A stretch of DNA of 64,000 nucleotides from Anadara kagoshimensis. Lineage: Eukaryota > Mollusca > Bivalvia > Arcoida > Arcidae. The position numbers and the translations under genes are program-made. The DNA is taken from positions 4,034,056 to 4,098,055 of the forward strand of contig CM037863.1 in the NCBI GenBank assembly GCA_021292105.1. Reading direction: 5' to 3'. Shown here one piece after another: positions 55,214-64,000 of this stretch; positions within the stretch are counted from its first letter, which is position 1, and each line of letters opens with the position of its first letter. The notes below the pieces were generated by a model. The model was not told the origin of the DNA and did not search any database. It was given only the letters and a program-made list of their open reading frames with translations.

Positions 55214-55838
55214 GTCCATTTACGATCCTTTAGTCTCTTGGTTTTTCGTAAAATTCTCTAAAACGAAACTTTTTATTTTAAAAGTAAAATCGTACATTTA
55301 TTATACAATTCATGCCGTAATTAATTTTTAATATTTCTATTCTTAACCTTTTCTCAGTTTTGCTCCATACTCCGTAAATTTTGGTCAATTTTGAGCAACG
55401 GCTATTTTGTCTAAGTCCTACATTTCGGTTGATACCATTTCGGACAGGGAAATGCTGAGCTAATTTGCATAAAAAATACTTATCGACAATATGTTGATAC
55501 GCAACACTACACATGATTGACAATGACGGGTATTGTTTTCATAAATTTGTTTATAAAATTACTCAAAATTGTTTAAATTTATCAATAGTTATCAATATAC
55601 ATATGGTGTTATAATGCTGCACGTACGAGTATGTTTTTTTGTTTACAAGATTTTTGTACGAAATAGCATTCTTGCCACAATTCGCATGCAAATTATTATT
55701 TGAGACAACGTTCTCTCTCTCTCTCTCCTCTCTCTCTCTCGTTGTACCATAATTCTTACTGAAATTCATTTAAGAAAGGTGATACTTAACCTTGACAAAC
55801 TTAAAACAATTCACATGCAAATCATTATTTGAGACAAT

Positions 55839-55894
<56 letters not shown>

Positions 55895-56558
55895 CCATTA
55901 TATTATTTTTAAATGGTAAATTATGGTAACTAATTAAACTTATAAATCGTGTGTACGGATGATTAGAAAGACTGCAAGAACTTTGTCAAATCTACTTGTT
56001 GGTTGGCAAGAACTACCGTATTCATGATCAGGTGTACACGTGTTGTAAAAGTCGGTCAACTTTGCCTTTAGCAGTTATAATTAGAGGCGTATGTTACAAA
56101 TATTTCTGATCGTTGTAGCTGAAAATATGAATTAAATAATCAGGATAAATCAACAACTGTGTAGATTTTTAGAGACATTAACCCCCAAAAAGTTTCAGAA
56201 AAACTGGTTGTGATATCAATATATACACGTGGATGGGGTGACTATCTTCGTAGAATCGAAGAATCGTGTAAATGACCCGTAACAGAAACTGATTAGCATA
56301 TGAAAAACTCTCACACTCCTGTTTTTGGTATCGCCGCAAAGGTTAGGAAAATGGCGCTAAAATAATTTACATAGCGATATCGAAGGGGATATTAAAAAGT
56401 TTTAATATGAAGTAAAGAGAGTAGATTAGACATCGGTTACAAAAGGCCACATTACGGCATAGGCTTGTTTTCGCAATGCAAAAAGCTATGATTTTTATTC
56501 ACACGTTAACCCCATGAAAAGGGACAAAAACCAAGAGACTAATTGGTTGTAAACAGAC
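55214..56558. mobile_element. 1.35-kb non-autonomous inverted-repeat transposon
   Basis: Ends of about 33 bases are imperfect inverted repeats: left GTCCATTTACGATCCTTTAG then TCTCTTGGTTTTT, right AAAAACCAAGAGACTA then ATTGGTTGTAAACAGAC. No transposase is recognisable; two (CT)n microsatellites lie at 55713-55740 and 55842-55891. It splits one Penelope fragment into 55104-55213 and 56559-56770. Confidence 0.75.
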
Positions 56559-56770
56559 TTTAGTTCCATGTTCCTTTCACACAATTTTGATTACACGCGT
56601 GGCAGGAGTAGCTAGCTAAACAGAAGATGCCTACCCTTCCGGAACACCCGGCCTCACTGCCTTGGTAAAAGTCCACGTGTCTAACCTAACTTGTCAGTTC
56701 CAAAGTTTTTACTTTGCTTCTGAATTGTGATTTGGACATGGACATAAGTATGTTTGTTTTTGATTCGCAC
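56559..56770 (+). mobile_element. Penelope-like 3' module, right half of the split copy
   Basis: TTTAGTTCCATGTTCCTTTC, GGCAGGAGTAGCTAGCTAAA, TTCCGGAACACCCGG, CCACGTGTCTAACCTAAC. Confidence 0.75.
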
Positions 56771-56908
56771 CAGTTTACTTTACTGATAAGAGGTGTGATA
56801 TCAAAATGGTTATATATTAAAAACTTTTTATCATATTTTTTCCAAGCTGACTTCGGGGTTCACCAGTCATTAAGTTACTACACTGAAAATCCCGGTATAT
56901 TTTAAATG

Positions 56909-57115
56909 CAACCCGACCTTTAAGCTACCCTTCATTGTACCTCTTACACACCTACGTAAATAGTACAATCTTTCGTCTTCATTACGTAAATCGAAAGGCG
57001 TCGCCATTTTGTCGATTTCTTTCCCATTGTAAAAACGAGCAACCCGAAATACGTTTGTGTGCATTAAAGGAGACACGGCGCATAGATTTGATTGAAATAA
57101 TTATTTTTATCTAAC
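56909..57115. repeat. Dispersed repeat shared with 27909-28120
   Basis: CCTTCATTGTACCTC, CACCTACGTAAA, GCGTCGCCATTTTGTCG and GTGCATTAAAGGAGACACG. Confidence 0.65.
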
Positions 57116-57505
57116 ATTAGACTAGTTTTTCTACGAAATACAAGTTTTATCAAACACGCAGTGTGGTGATACAACATTGGCGGTAAAGTGCACGTGCACG
57201 TTCTCATTGTGACCTCATTAGGGAGAATGTAGAACAAACGTCACAACATAGTTCAGTGGTTTTCTGTGATGAAATGTAATTTTTTCACATTAAGTATTGT
57301 TTTTTAATTATTTTAAATAACCTAATTGGAAATGTTAGATAAAAATATTATATACACAGTGTGTAGGTACAGCCCTTCATATCAGGTCGAGTCCTTTTTT
57401 CGTAGCTGTATCACTACTCGTCGACTCGTAGTAATACGGCTACGAAAAAAGGACTCGACCTGATACTGAGGGTGTACATACACACTGTGTATATAATATG
57501 TATGT
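57105..57505. repeat. Hairpin-bearing repeat, copy 1
   Basis: Homologous to 57883-58330: TCTAACATTAGACTAGTTTTTC, TGTGGTGATACAACATTGGC, GTTCAGTGGTTTTCTGTG, then a long hairpin at about 57352-57500 with arms ACACAGTGTGTAGGTACAGC, TCAGGTCGAGTCCTTTTTTC and GAAAAAAGGACTCGACCTGA, TACACACTGTGT. Confidence 0.85.
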
Positions 57506-57799
57506 AGCCATGGTAGCAGCAGCTTGACTCATGTAAGTAAACGAATTATATAAACTATAAATTTATACCAATCCTAGTGAAAATCTCTGAAATATTTTAG
57601 TTTTTTGCTTTATCATTTTGTTCACTTCAATGTTTTCACTGCCAATGTTACGTTCATACCTTGACGGTCAACACTGTTTTGAAATTTCATTGGGGGAACA
57701 AGCGGGTTATTTATACCAAAATTTTTGTTTATAATATTAAAAACAGACAGCAACAAGTTAAAGCGGCGAATTAAAATCCACCATTATCAATTAATTTAA

Positions 57800-57865
57800 G
57801 AGGGGTGTGATATCACTTTGAGAGGGGTGTGATATCACTTTTAAGGGGTGTGATATCACCTGGGC
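57800..57865. repeat. Three-copy GTGATATCAC repeat
   Basis: AGGGGTGTGATATCACTTTG is repeated three times with small changes; each contains the perfect palindrome GTGATATCAC. Confidence 0.85.
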
Positions 57866-57882
57866 TGATATAAACTTTTATC

Positions 57883-58330
57883 TAACATTAGACTAGTTTT
57901 TCTGTCTGTATTTGATGAAATACAAGTTTTATCGAACACGTATAATACAGAATCTTGTATCACCACACTGTGGTGATACAACATTGGCGGTAAAGCGCAC
58001 GTGCACTTTCTCATTGTTACGTCATCAGAGCGTCTTGGATTTGTCGGTCAAAACATAGTTCAGTGGTTTTCTGTGGTAAAATATAATTTTTTCACATTAA
58101 GTATTGTTTTTTTTATTATTTTAAATAACTTAATTGGAAATGTTAGATAAAAATATCATATACACAGTGTGTAGGTACAACCCTTCGTATCAGGTCTCGT
58201 CCTTTTTTCGTAGCTGTATCACTACTCGTCGCGCAAGCGCGACTCGTAGTGATACGGCTACGAAAAAAGGACTCGACCTGATACTGAGGGTTGTACCTAC
58301 ACACTGTGTATATAATATGTATGTGTCATT
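57883..58330. repeat. Hairpin-bearing repeat, copy 2
   Basis: Second copy of 57105-57505. The terminal hairpin at about 58157-58313 has arms of roughly 75 bases around a GCGCAAGCGC loop. Its ends TATACACAGTGTGTAGG / CCTACACACTGTGTATA would suit a foldback transposon. Confidence 0.85.
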
Positions 58331-58371
58331 TTTAGACTTATCACATATACAAAATGAGGTTATAATTAGTA

Positions 58372-58737
58372 AACATATGATAAGGAGAAAATATCGTACC
58401 ATCTATCCCGTGAGATAAATACGTCACATATGATAAGGAGAAAATATCGTACCACCTATCCCGTGAGATAAATATGTCACATATGATCAGGAGAAAATAT
58501 CGTACCATCTATCCCGTGAGATAAATACGTCACATATGATCAGGAGAAAATATCGTACCATCTATCCCGTGAGATAAATACGTCACATATGATAAGGAGA
58601 AAATATCGTACCATCTATCCCGTGAGATAAATATATCACATATGATAAGTAGAAAATATCGTACCATCTATGCCGTGAGATAAATATGTCACATATGATA
58701 AGGAGAAAATATCGTACCACGTATCCCGTGAGATTAA
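58372..58737. repeat. 53-bp satellite, left array (7 units)
   Basis: Unit contains CACATATGATAAGGAGAAAA, ATCGTACCATCTATCCCGTG and AGATAAATATGT. Same unit and orientation as 61128-63175 on the other side of the recombinase gene. The ATATGTCACATAT stretch across unit borders is a 13-base palindrome. Confidence 0.95.
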
Positions 58738-58905
58738 TAGAATCTGTCACCTGTTTGTGACCGATACCGGCTGATCTCAGTCGAGGGTGATGTGATGTAA
58801 CATATATCCCAATCGAGGCTGTGCCGAGATTGGGATATGTTACATCACATCACCCGAGACTGAGATCAGCCGGTATCGGTCACAAACAGGTGGTAGATTC
58901 TATTT
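58738..58905. repeat. Long near-perfect palindrome beside the recombinase gene
   Basis: Arms of about 77 bases: AATAGAATCTGTCACCTG, GACCGATACCGGCTGATCTC, GTGATGTGATGTAACATAT on the left and ATATGTTACATCACATCAC, GAGATCAGCCGGTATCGGTC, AGATTCTATT on the right, with a short GAGGCTGTGCC loop. It starts where the left satellite stops. Confidence 0.9.
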
Positions 58906-59270
58906 CTCGTACCATTAAAATGTTTATAACTGTGATAAATACAAAACAAAACATGTACCCTCATGGGGCCTCTTGCATTCCTTTGGGCACTTTATGCATT
59001 GTACTAATCCGCCCTTTGAAAAATAATCCCATGAACAACACTTCAAAATTTTAAGATATTAATGATTTGTATTCAATGCAAATATAAAACAACTTTGACA
59101 ATAAATATTTTGATAAATAACAACAATAAAACACATATTTGTAGAATAAATAAAGAAACCGTTTGTTTTGATGACGTCAAGCGCAATGTTCAGATACGTC
59201 ATTCTGAGATCATCAACACTGTATTTGGCTCCATTTTTTCATGTTTGATCAGCTCTTGCTGTATGCATAA
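58906..59270. other. 3' flank of the recombinase gene
   Basis: AT-rich, no repeat recognised except CTCGTACCAT at 58905, which resembles the satellite's TATCGTACCAT and may be its remnant on the far side of the palindrome. Confidence 0.5.
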
Positions 59271-61034
59271 TTACTCATTTTCTACGTCTGAAAATGGTCT
59301 TTTGTGGCTCTGGGAGTGAGAACAGTTGTAGTTATTGTTTATTGTCACATTGAATACGCCACCATGGATCACACTTCCACAGAAAACGGATTTACCAGAT
59401 TGTTGGCTTGTGTTTTGCATAGTATTGCCAATGTTATTCACGGCTGATGAACCATGTTGGGCTGCCGCTGTTGCCAATACTGTACCACTAGATCCAGATA
59501 AAAGGTTAGAAATATTAAATTTTTGCGTGCTATTCATTGTCCGATAATTGTTCAGAGAATTGGGGTTTTTGTGCCCTGTAATTTGGACGGCTTGTGTGTC
59601 CGGAATATCATTTTCTAAGAGCTTCTGACAAAGGTGTTTTCTTACAGAGGTGTTTGTAAGTCGTTTTTCAGGTTGTAAATTGGCATTTTTTGACATCACT
59701 TTCATCATAAATTTAATCTTATTGACTCCGACTGGTCCTTTAATAAACCAACGTTGCGTAGAGGTTGGACATTTTACAGTTGCTGCAGCTAAATAAAACG
59801 GATGGTGGTCTTCAGAAAATCCAAATGGTCTTTTTTCACGATAGATCTTGTAAATAGTGATAGGACATCTTTCGGGAGTTTCAGGGGTTTCATACATTCT
59901 GGGTTTTTTGCGGTATTGCGAAATATCAGCCCCGGTCCTTGTTTTAGTTTGACGCTCGTTATATTCCAAATATTCTCTTTGTAACTCTGAATCAAATCCA
60001 TGTTTAATATCACCCCAACACAACGCGCGGTGTTCTGTTGCCCCGCCCCTCATTCCAAACAACAAAGTATTATTAAACCATAACGTGTTCAAAATACTAT
60101 TTGGTGTTGAAGATCCAAGTTCACCCGATTCATACAAAGTGTCAATCTCAGAATCAGTTATTCTATCAGCTGTTTTTGGTTGATTTCCAAGTCCTTGCTT
60201 CTTTAAATCTTTCTGTTTACTTCTTAGAGCGTCGCGACATTTTGTAAAATTTACTGATGTAATTAAACTTTCGCCATAGTTGTGATGCTTCAATTCTCTC
60301 TCAAAACTACCAAGCATACCCCGTAGAGTCGTAGGTTCGTATTCAGAACCGCCACCTTGTCGAACACTTAGAAAAAACTGCGCCAACAAACTATCCAGAT
60401 CCGAGGGTTCAATTTCATGGATCTCTTTAAATTCATTTTGACTATTCATAAATGCATATAGCAATTTTAAGTGACCTTGTGTTTTACGTTTAGTATTTTC
60501 ATTTTCATGTTGGTCAATAAATTGCTGTACATCTTCTGGAGAAACATCAACAAATCTATTTTCAGATGAGAATCGCTTTTTCAAAACAGTCTCTGACACT
60601 GGTCTGGGGTTGGTGCCATGAAATGGTCGAGTGGGGGCAACAGTTTCCTTCAGCACATGATCATTTTGAGGGGTTTTACTTTGTACTTTGTTATGTTTAT
60701 GGAGGATTTCTATTTGTGATGCAGGCGGGGAATAATCAGAGTGAAAAATATGCATAATATCCTGGTCAAATACCTCCTCATCAGGAAGACCCTTAATCAG
60801 TTCGTACTTTGCTGCACGACGAAACGTACCGTCAAAAGTGTGGATAACATACATCTCATATGTTCCGACAGGCCTGTCGATATAAACAATTTTTCCTCTT
60901 TCTCCATCTCTGCCTATTGTAACACAGTCCCCTATCTTGAAATCCATGATCCAATGCAGTTGTTCAATGCAGACGACTTTATGGGAGTTATCCCTCTTTG
61001 TACAATGAGCGCGGAGTAATATTAAAGGCGTCAA
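59271..61034 (-). CDS. Tyrosine recombinase (Crypton/DUF3504-like)
   Basis: 587 aa, intronless. Likely DNA strand-exchange enzyme of a mobile element or a gene derived from one. Residues 31-80 (DFKIGDCVTIGRDGERGKIV ... YELI) look like a small SH3/Tudor-like barrel. Residues about 160-285 fit a helical core-binding domain; the catalytic part runs from about 290 to 500. Catalytic candidates: R329 in GMRGG, K364 in QTKTR, R465 in TNTSVRKHL, H488 in TGHKN and the nucleophile Y497 in SLNNYR. The position three before R465, usually His, is Thr. The tail (505-587) is Ser/Asn/Gln-rich with GKSVFCGSVIHGGVFNVTI. M1 is the longest start; M30 (MDFKIGD) begins exactly at the barrel and may be the real one. 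The reading frame is intact, so it may be young or selected. Confidence 0.88.
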   Translation of the reverse strand: MTPLILLRAHCTKRDNSHKVVCIEQLHWIMDFKIGDCVTIGRDGERGKIVYIDRPVGTYEMYVIHTFDGTFRRAAKYELIKGLPDEEVFDQDIMHIFHSDYSPPASQIEILHKHNKVQSKTPQNDHVLKETVAPTRPFHGTNPRPVSETVLKKRFSSENRFVDVSPEDVQQFIDQHENENTKRKTQGHLKLLYAFMNSQNEFKEIHEIEPSDLDSLLAQFFLSVRQGGGSEYEPTTLRGMLGSFERELKHHNYGESLITSVNFTKCRDALRSKQKDLKKQGLGNQPKTADRITDSEIDTLYESGELGSSTPNSILNTLWFNNTLLFGMRGGATEHRALCWGDIKHGFDSELQREYLEYNERQTKTRTGADISQYRKKPRMYETPETPERCPITIYKIYREKRPFGFSEDHHPFYLAAATVKCPTSTQRWFIKGPVGVNKIKFMMKVMSKNANLQPEKRLTNTSVRKHLCQKLLENDIPDTQAVQITGHKNPNSLNNYRTMNSTQKFNISNLLSGSSGTVLATAAAQHGSSAVNNIGNTMQNTSQQSGKSVFCGSVIHGGVFNVTINNNYNCSHSQSHKRPFSDVENE

Positions 61035-61068
61035 TTGTCGCGTGAGGCAGTACCAGACAAACTGGACG

Positions 61069-61112
61069 AGACAGAAAAATCTAGCACCGGTGTGCGCGTG
61101 AGATTTTTCTGT
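61069..61112. repeat. Short hairpin upstream of the recombinase start
   Basis: GACAGAAAAATCT and AGATTTTTCTGTC flank an 18-base loop containing GCACCGGTGTGCGC. It is between the start codon and the right satellite array, so it may lie in the 5' UTR or promoter. Confidence 0.8.
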
Positions 61113-61127
61113 CCGAGGTACGAGAAA

Positions 61128-63175
61128 AATATGTCACATATGATAAGGAGAAAATATCGTACCATCTATCCCGTGAGATAAATACGTCACATATGATAAG
61201 GGGAAATATCGTACCATCTATCCCGTGAGATAAATATATCACATATGATAAGTAGAAAATATCGTACCATCTATCCCGTGACATCCATATGTCACATATG
61301 ATAAGGAGAAAATATTGTACCACCTATCCCGTGAGATAAATATGTCACATATGATAAGGAGAAAATATCGTACCATCTATCCCGTGAGATATATATGTCA
61401 CATATAAGGAGAAAATATCGTACCATCTATCTATCCCGTGAGATAAATATATCACATATGATAAGGAGAAAATATCGTACCATCTATGCCGTGAGATAAA
61501 TATGTCACATATGATAAGGAGAAAATATCGTACCACGTATCCCGTGAGATAAATATGTCACATATGATAAGGAGAAAATATCGTACCATCTATCCCGTGA
61601 GATAAATACGTCACATATGATAAGGGGAAATATCGTACCATCTATCCCGTGAGATAAATATATTACATATGATAAGTAGAAAATATCGTACCATCTATCC
61701 CGTGACATCCATATGTCACATATGATAAGGAGAAAATATTGTACCATCTATCCCGTGACATCCATATGTCACATATGATAAGGAGAAAATATCGTACCAT
61801 CTATCCCGTGAGATATATATGTCACATATGATAAGGAGAAAATATCGTACCATCTATCTATCCCGTGAGATAAATATATCACATATGATCAGGAGAAAAT
61901 ATCGTACCATCTATGCCGTGAGATAAATATGTCACATATGATAAGGAGAAAATATCGTACCACGTATCCCGTGAGATAAATATATCACATATGATCAGGA
62001 GAAAATATCGTACCATCTATCCCGTGAGATAAATATGTCACATATGATAAGGAGAATATATCGTACCATCTATCCCGTGAAAAAAATATATCACATATGA
62101 TAAGGAGAAAATATCGTACCATCTATCCCGTGAGATAAATGTGTCACATATGATAAGGAGAAAATATCGTACCATCTATCCCGTGAGATAAATATGTCAC
62201 ATATGATAAGGAGAAAATATCGTACCATCTATCTATCCCGTGAGATAAATATGTCACATATGATAAGTAGAAAATATCGTACCATCTATGCCGTGAGATA
62301 AATATGTCACATATGATAAGGAGAAAATATCGTACCACCTATCCCGTGAGATAAATATGTCACATATGATAAGGAGAAAATATCGTACCATCTATCCCGT
62401 GACATCCATATGTCACATATGATAAGGAGAAAATATCGTACCATCTATCCCGTGAGATATATATGTCACATATGATCAGGAGAAAATATCGTACCATCTA
62501 TCCCGTGAGATAAATATGTCACATATGATAAGGAGAATATATCGTACCACCTATCCCGTGAGATAAATATGTCACATATGATAAGGAGAAAATATCGTAC
62601 CATCTATCCCGTGACATCCATATGTCACATATGATAAGGAGAAAATATCGTACCATCTATCCCGTGAGATATATATGTCACATATGATAAGGAGAAAATA
62701 TCGTACCATCTATCTATCCCGTGAGATAAATATATCACATATGATAAGTAGAAAATATCGTACCATCTATCCCGTGAGATAAATATATCACATATGATAA
62801 GGAGAAAATATCGTACCATCTATCCCGTGAGATAAATACGTCACATATGATAAGGGGAAATATCGTACCATCTATATATCCCGTGAGATAAATATATCAC
62901 ATATGATAAGTAGAAAATATCGTACCATCTATCCCGTGACATCCATATGTCACATATGATAAGGAGAAAATATCGTACCATCTATCCCGTGAGATATATA
63001 TGTCACATATGATAAGGAGAAAATATCGTACCATCTATCTATCCCGTGAGATAAATATATCACATATGATAAGTAGAAAATATCGTACCATCTATCCCGT
63101 GAGATAAATATATCACATATGATAAGGAGAAAATATCGTACCACCTATCCCGTGAGATAAATATATCACATATGC
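61128..63175. repeat. 53-bp satellite, right array (about 39 units)
   Basis: Same unit and orientation as the left array. Variants include AAGGAG/CAGGAG/AAGTAG, a shortened AAGGGGAAATATC unit, and duplicated CTATCTATC. Blocks of several units recur, for example the series at 61128-61540 and 61552-61960. Minus-strand ORFs of 60-80 codons here are by-products. Confidence 0.95.
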
Positions 63176-64000
63176 GAGAAATCACGTATCTCGATTGTAT
63201 TCTTGATTTAATTATTTGATCAAATATTGCCTAAATTGTAAACACTGTTAATTGTGACATGCGGGAAATAAAGATTAAACACAATACAAAGATCCCACGT
63301 AAATTAAGTTTGATTTTCACTTTAACGGACATGGATTTATCACAATATGACACGCCGCCCACATAAGCCAGAAAATTGAAACTCCTTAGACGATTAAATT
63401 ATATTACAAGAAATGTGTAACTAACAGGTTCCGTTTAATTTGTCGGTTTCAAAGTTATTTACTTTGTAGTTTATTTATTTCCTTCCATTTTCTATAGGAC
63501 TTGGTGACATTCTTTTTGCCAACAATGGAATCTATATAAAATTTTACAAAGGCAGTTACTCTTAATTATACAGAATAGAATGTTCTTGTACACTGGACTT
63601 GTCCTCATTAAACTCCATCTAACTATTAACTGCATGTCCTGCTTATACCTAATAAAACAAAGGGTCCCTAAAATCACCAGAAGACAGTCTGGTTAGATAT
63701 GTGTATATCTCAACATGTAGCTAAACTAATGCCGAATTCGCCAAAGGGCTGGTTGGTTGACTGCTGCTTAACGTCGCATCAGCATTTTTCAGGTATTCGC
63801 GACGAGAATTATATTTAATCCCTATTGAACATCTGTAAACAAGTTATTAGTGTATGCATGTGAAGTACGAGTGTGTTTTATGGTCTGCTTTGTACCACCT
63901 CACACTCAGGGCGACTCTAAGGTGCCAGCTCACCAAGTCAATACGCCACAGACAACTAGTAATACAATTAACTTATTGTTTGATATTTGTTAATAACTTG
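63176..64000. other. Right edge of the window
   Basis: No gene recognised. A weak Penelope 3' remnant (TTGTCGGTTTCAAAGTTATT) is at 63437, and near 63755 CTGCTTAACGTCGCATCAGC and TTTTTCAGGTATTCGCGACG resemble the tail of another mollusc-type SINE. Confidence 0.4.

Noticed and set aside
59789..60757. Short ORFs overlapping the recombinase on both strands
   Set aside because: Shadows of the intact 587-codon frame, which has clear domain and motif support.
58372..63175. CRISPR-like array of regularly spaced repeats
   Set aside because: The 53-bp units are contiguous with no unique spacers, and the context is eukaryotic.

Overview
The window is animal nuclear DNA, AT-rich and heavily loaded with repeats. 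Intron-split coding sequence, tRNA-derived SINEs, TA-flanked MITEs, decayed Penelope-like retroelements with hammerhead ribozyme motifs and multi-kilobase minisatellites together suggest a lophotrochozoan, most likely a bivalve mollusc. The species assignment is inference.

Layout. 0-8 kb: a decayed Penelope-like reverse transcriptase, many fragments of the 3' end of the same family, and a nearly identical 1.43-kb tandem duplication. 8.16-9.25 kb (+): an intronless class A GPCR whose 3' end is partly duplicated next to a pogo-like MITE. 9.3-13 kb: MITEs and SINE relics. 13.1-16.9 kb: a 22-bp minisatellite.

17.3-49.8 kb (-): one large gene not visible as a single ORF. I assembled 15 exons; every splice site has GT/AG ends, all phases agree, and the joined frame is 3012 nt (1003 aa plus stop). 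It encodes three tandem copies of a ~220-aa module, each built from the same four exons (with one extra linker exon per copy), and I read the module as a CABIT domain (THEMIS/GAREM family). Two introns hold large minisatellites: a 28-bp unit at 18.4-23.6 kb and a 46-bp unit at 42.0-48.2 kb. A MITE has landed inside one 5' splice site.

50-56.8 kb: a GATA array, a 93-bp minisatellite with a long but probably non-coding frame, microsatellites, and a 1.35-kb inverted-repeat element splitting a retroelement fragment. 57-64 kb: long foldback hairpins, then a 587-aa tyrosine recombinase gene (-) of the Crypton/DUF3504 type between directly oriented arrays of the same 53-bp satellite.

The three confident protein genes have no evident shared pathway. 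The best candidates for something undescribed are the three-CABIT gene, the satellite-bracketed tyrosine recombinase cassette, the MITE in the splice donor, and the hammerhead motifs, one of them in sense orientation inside an intron.
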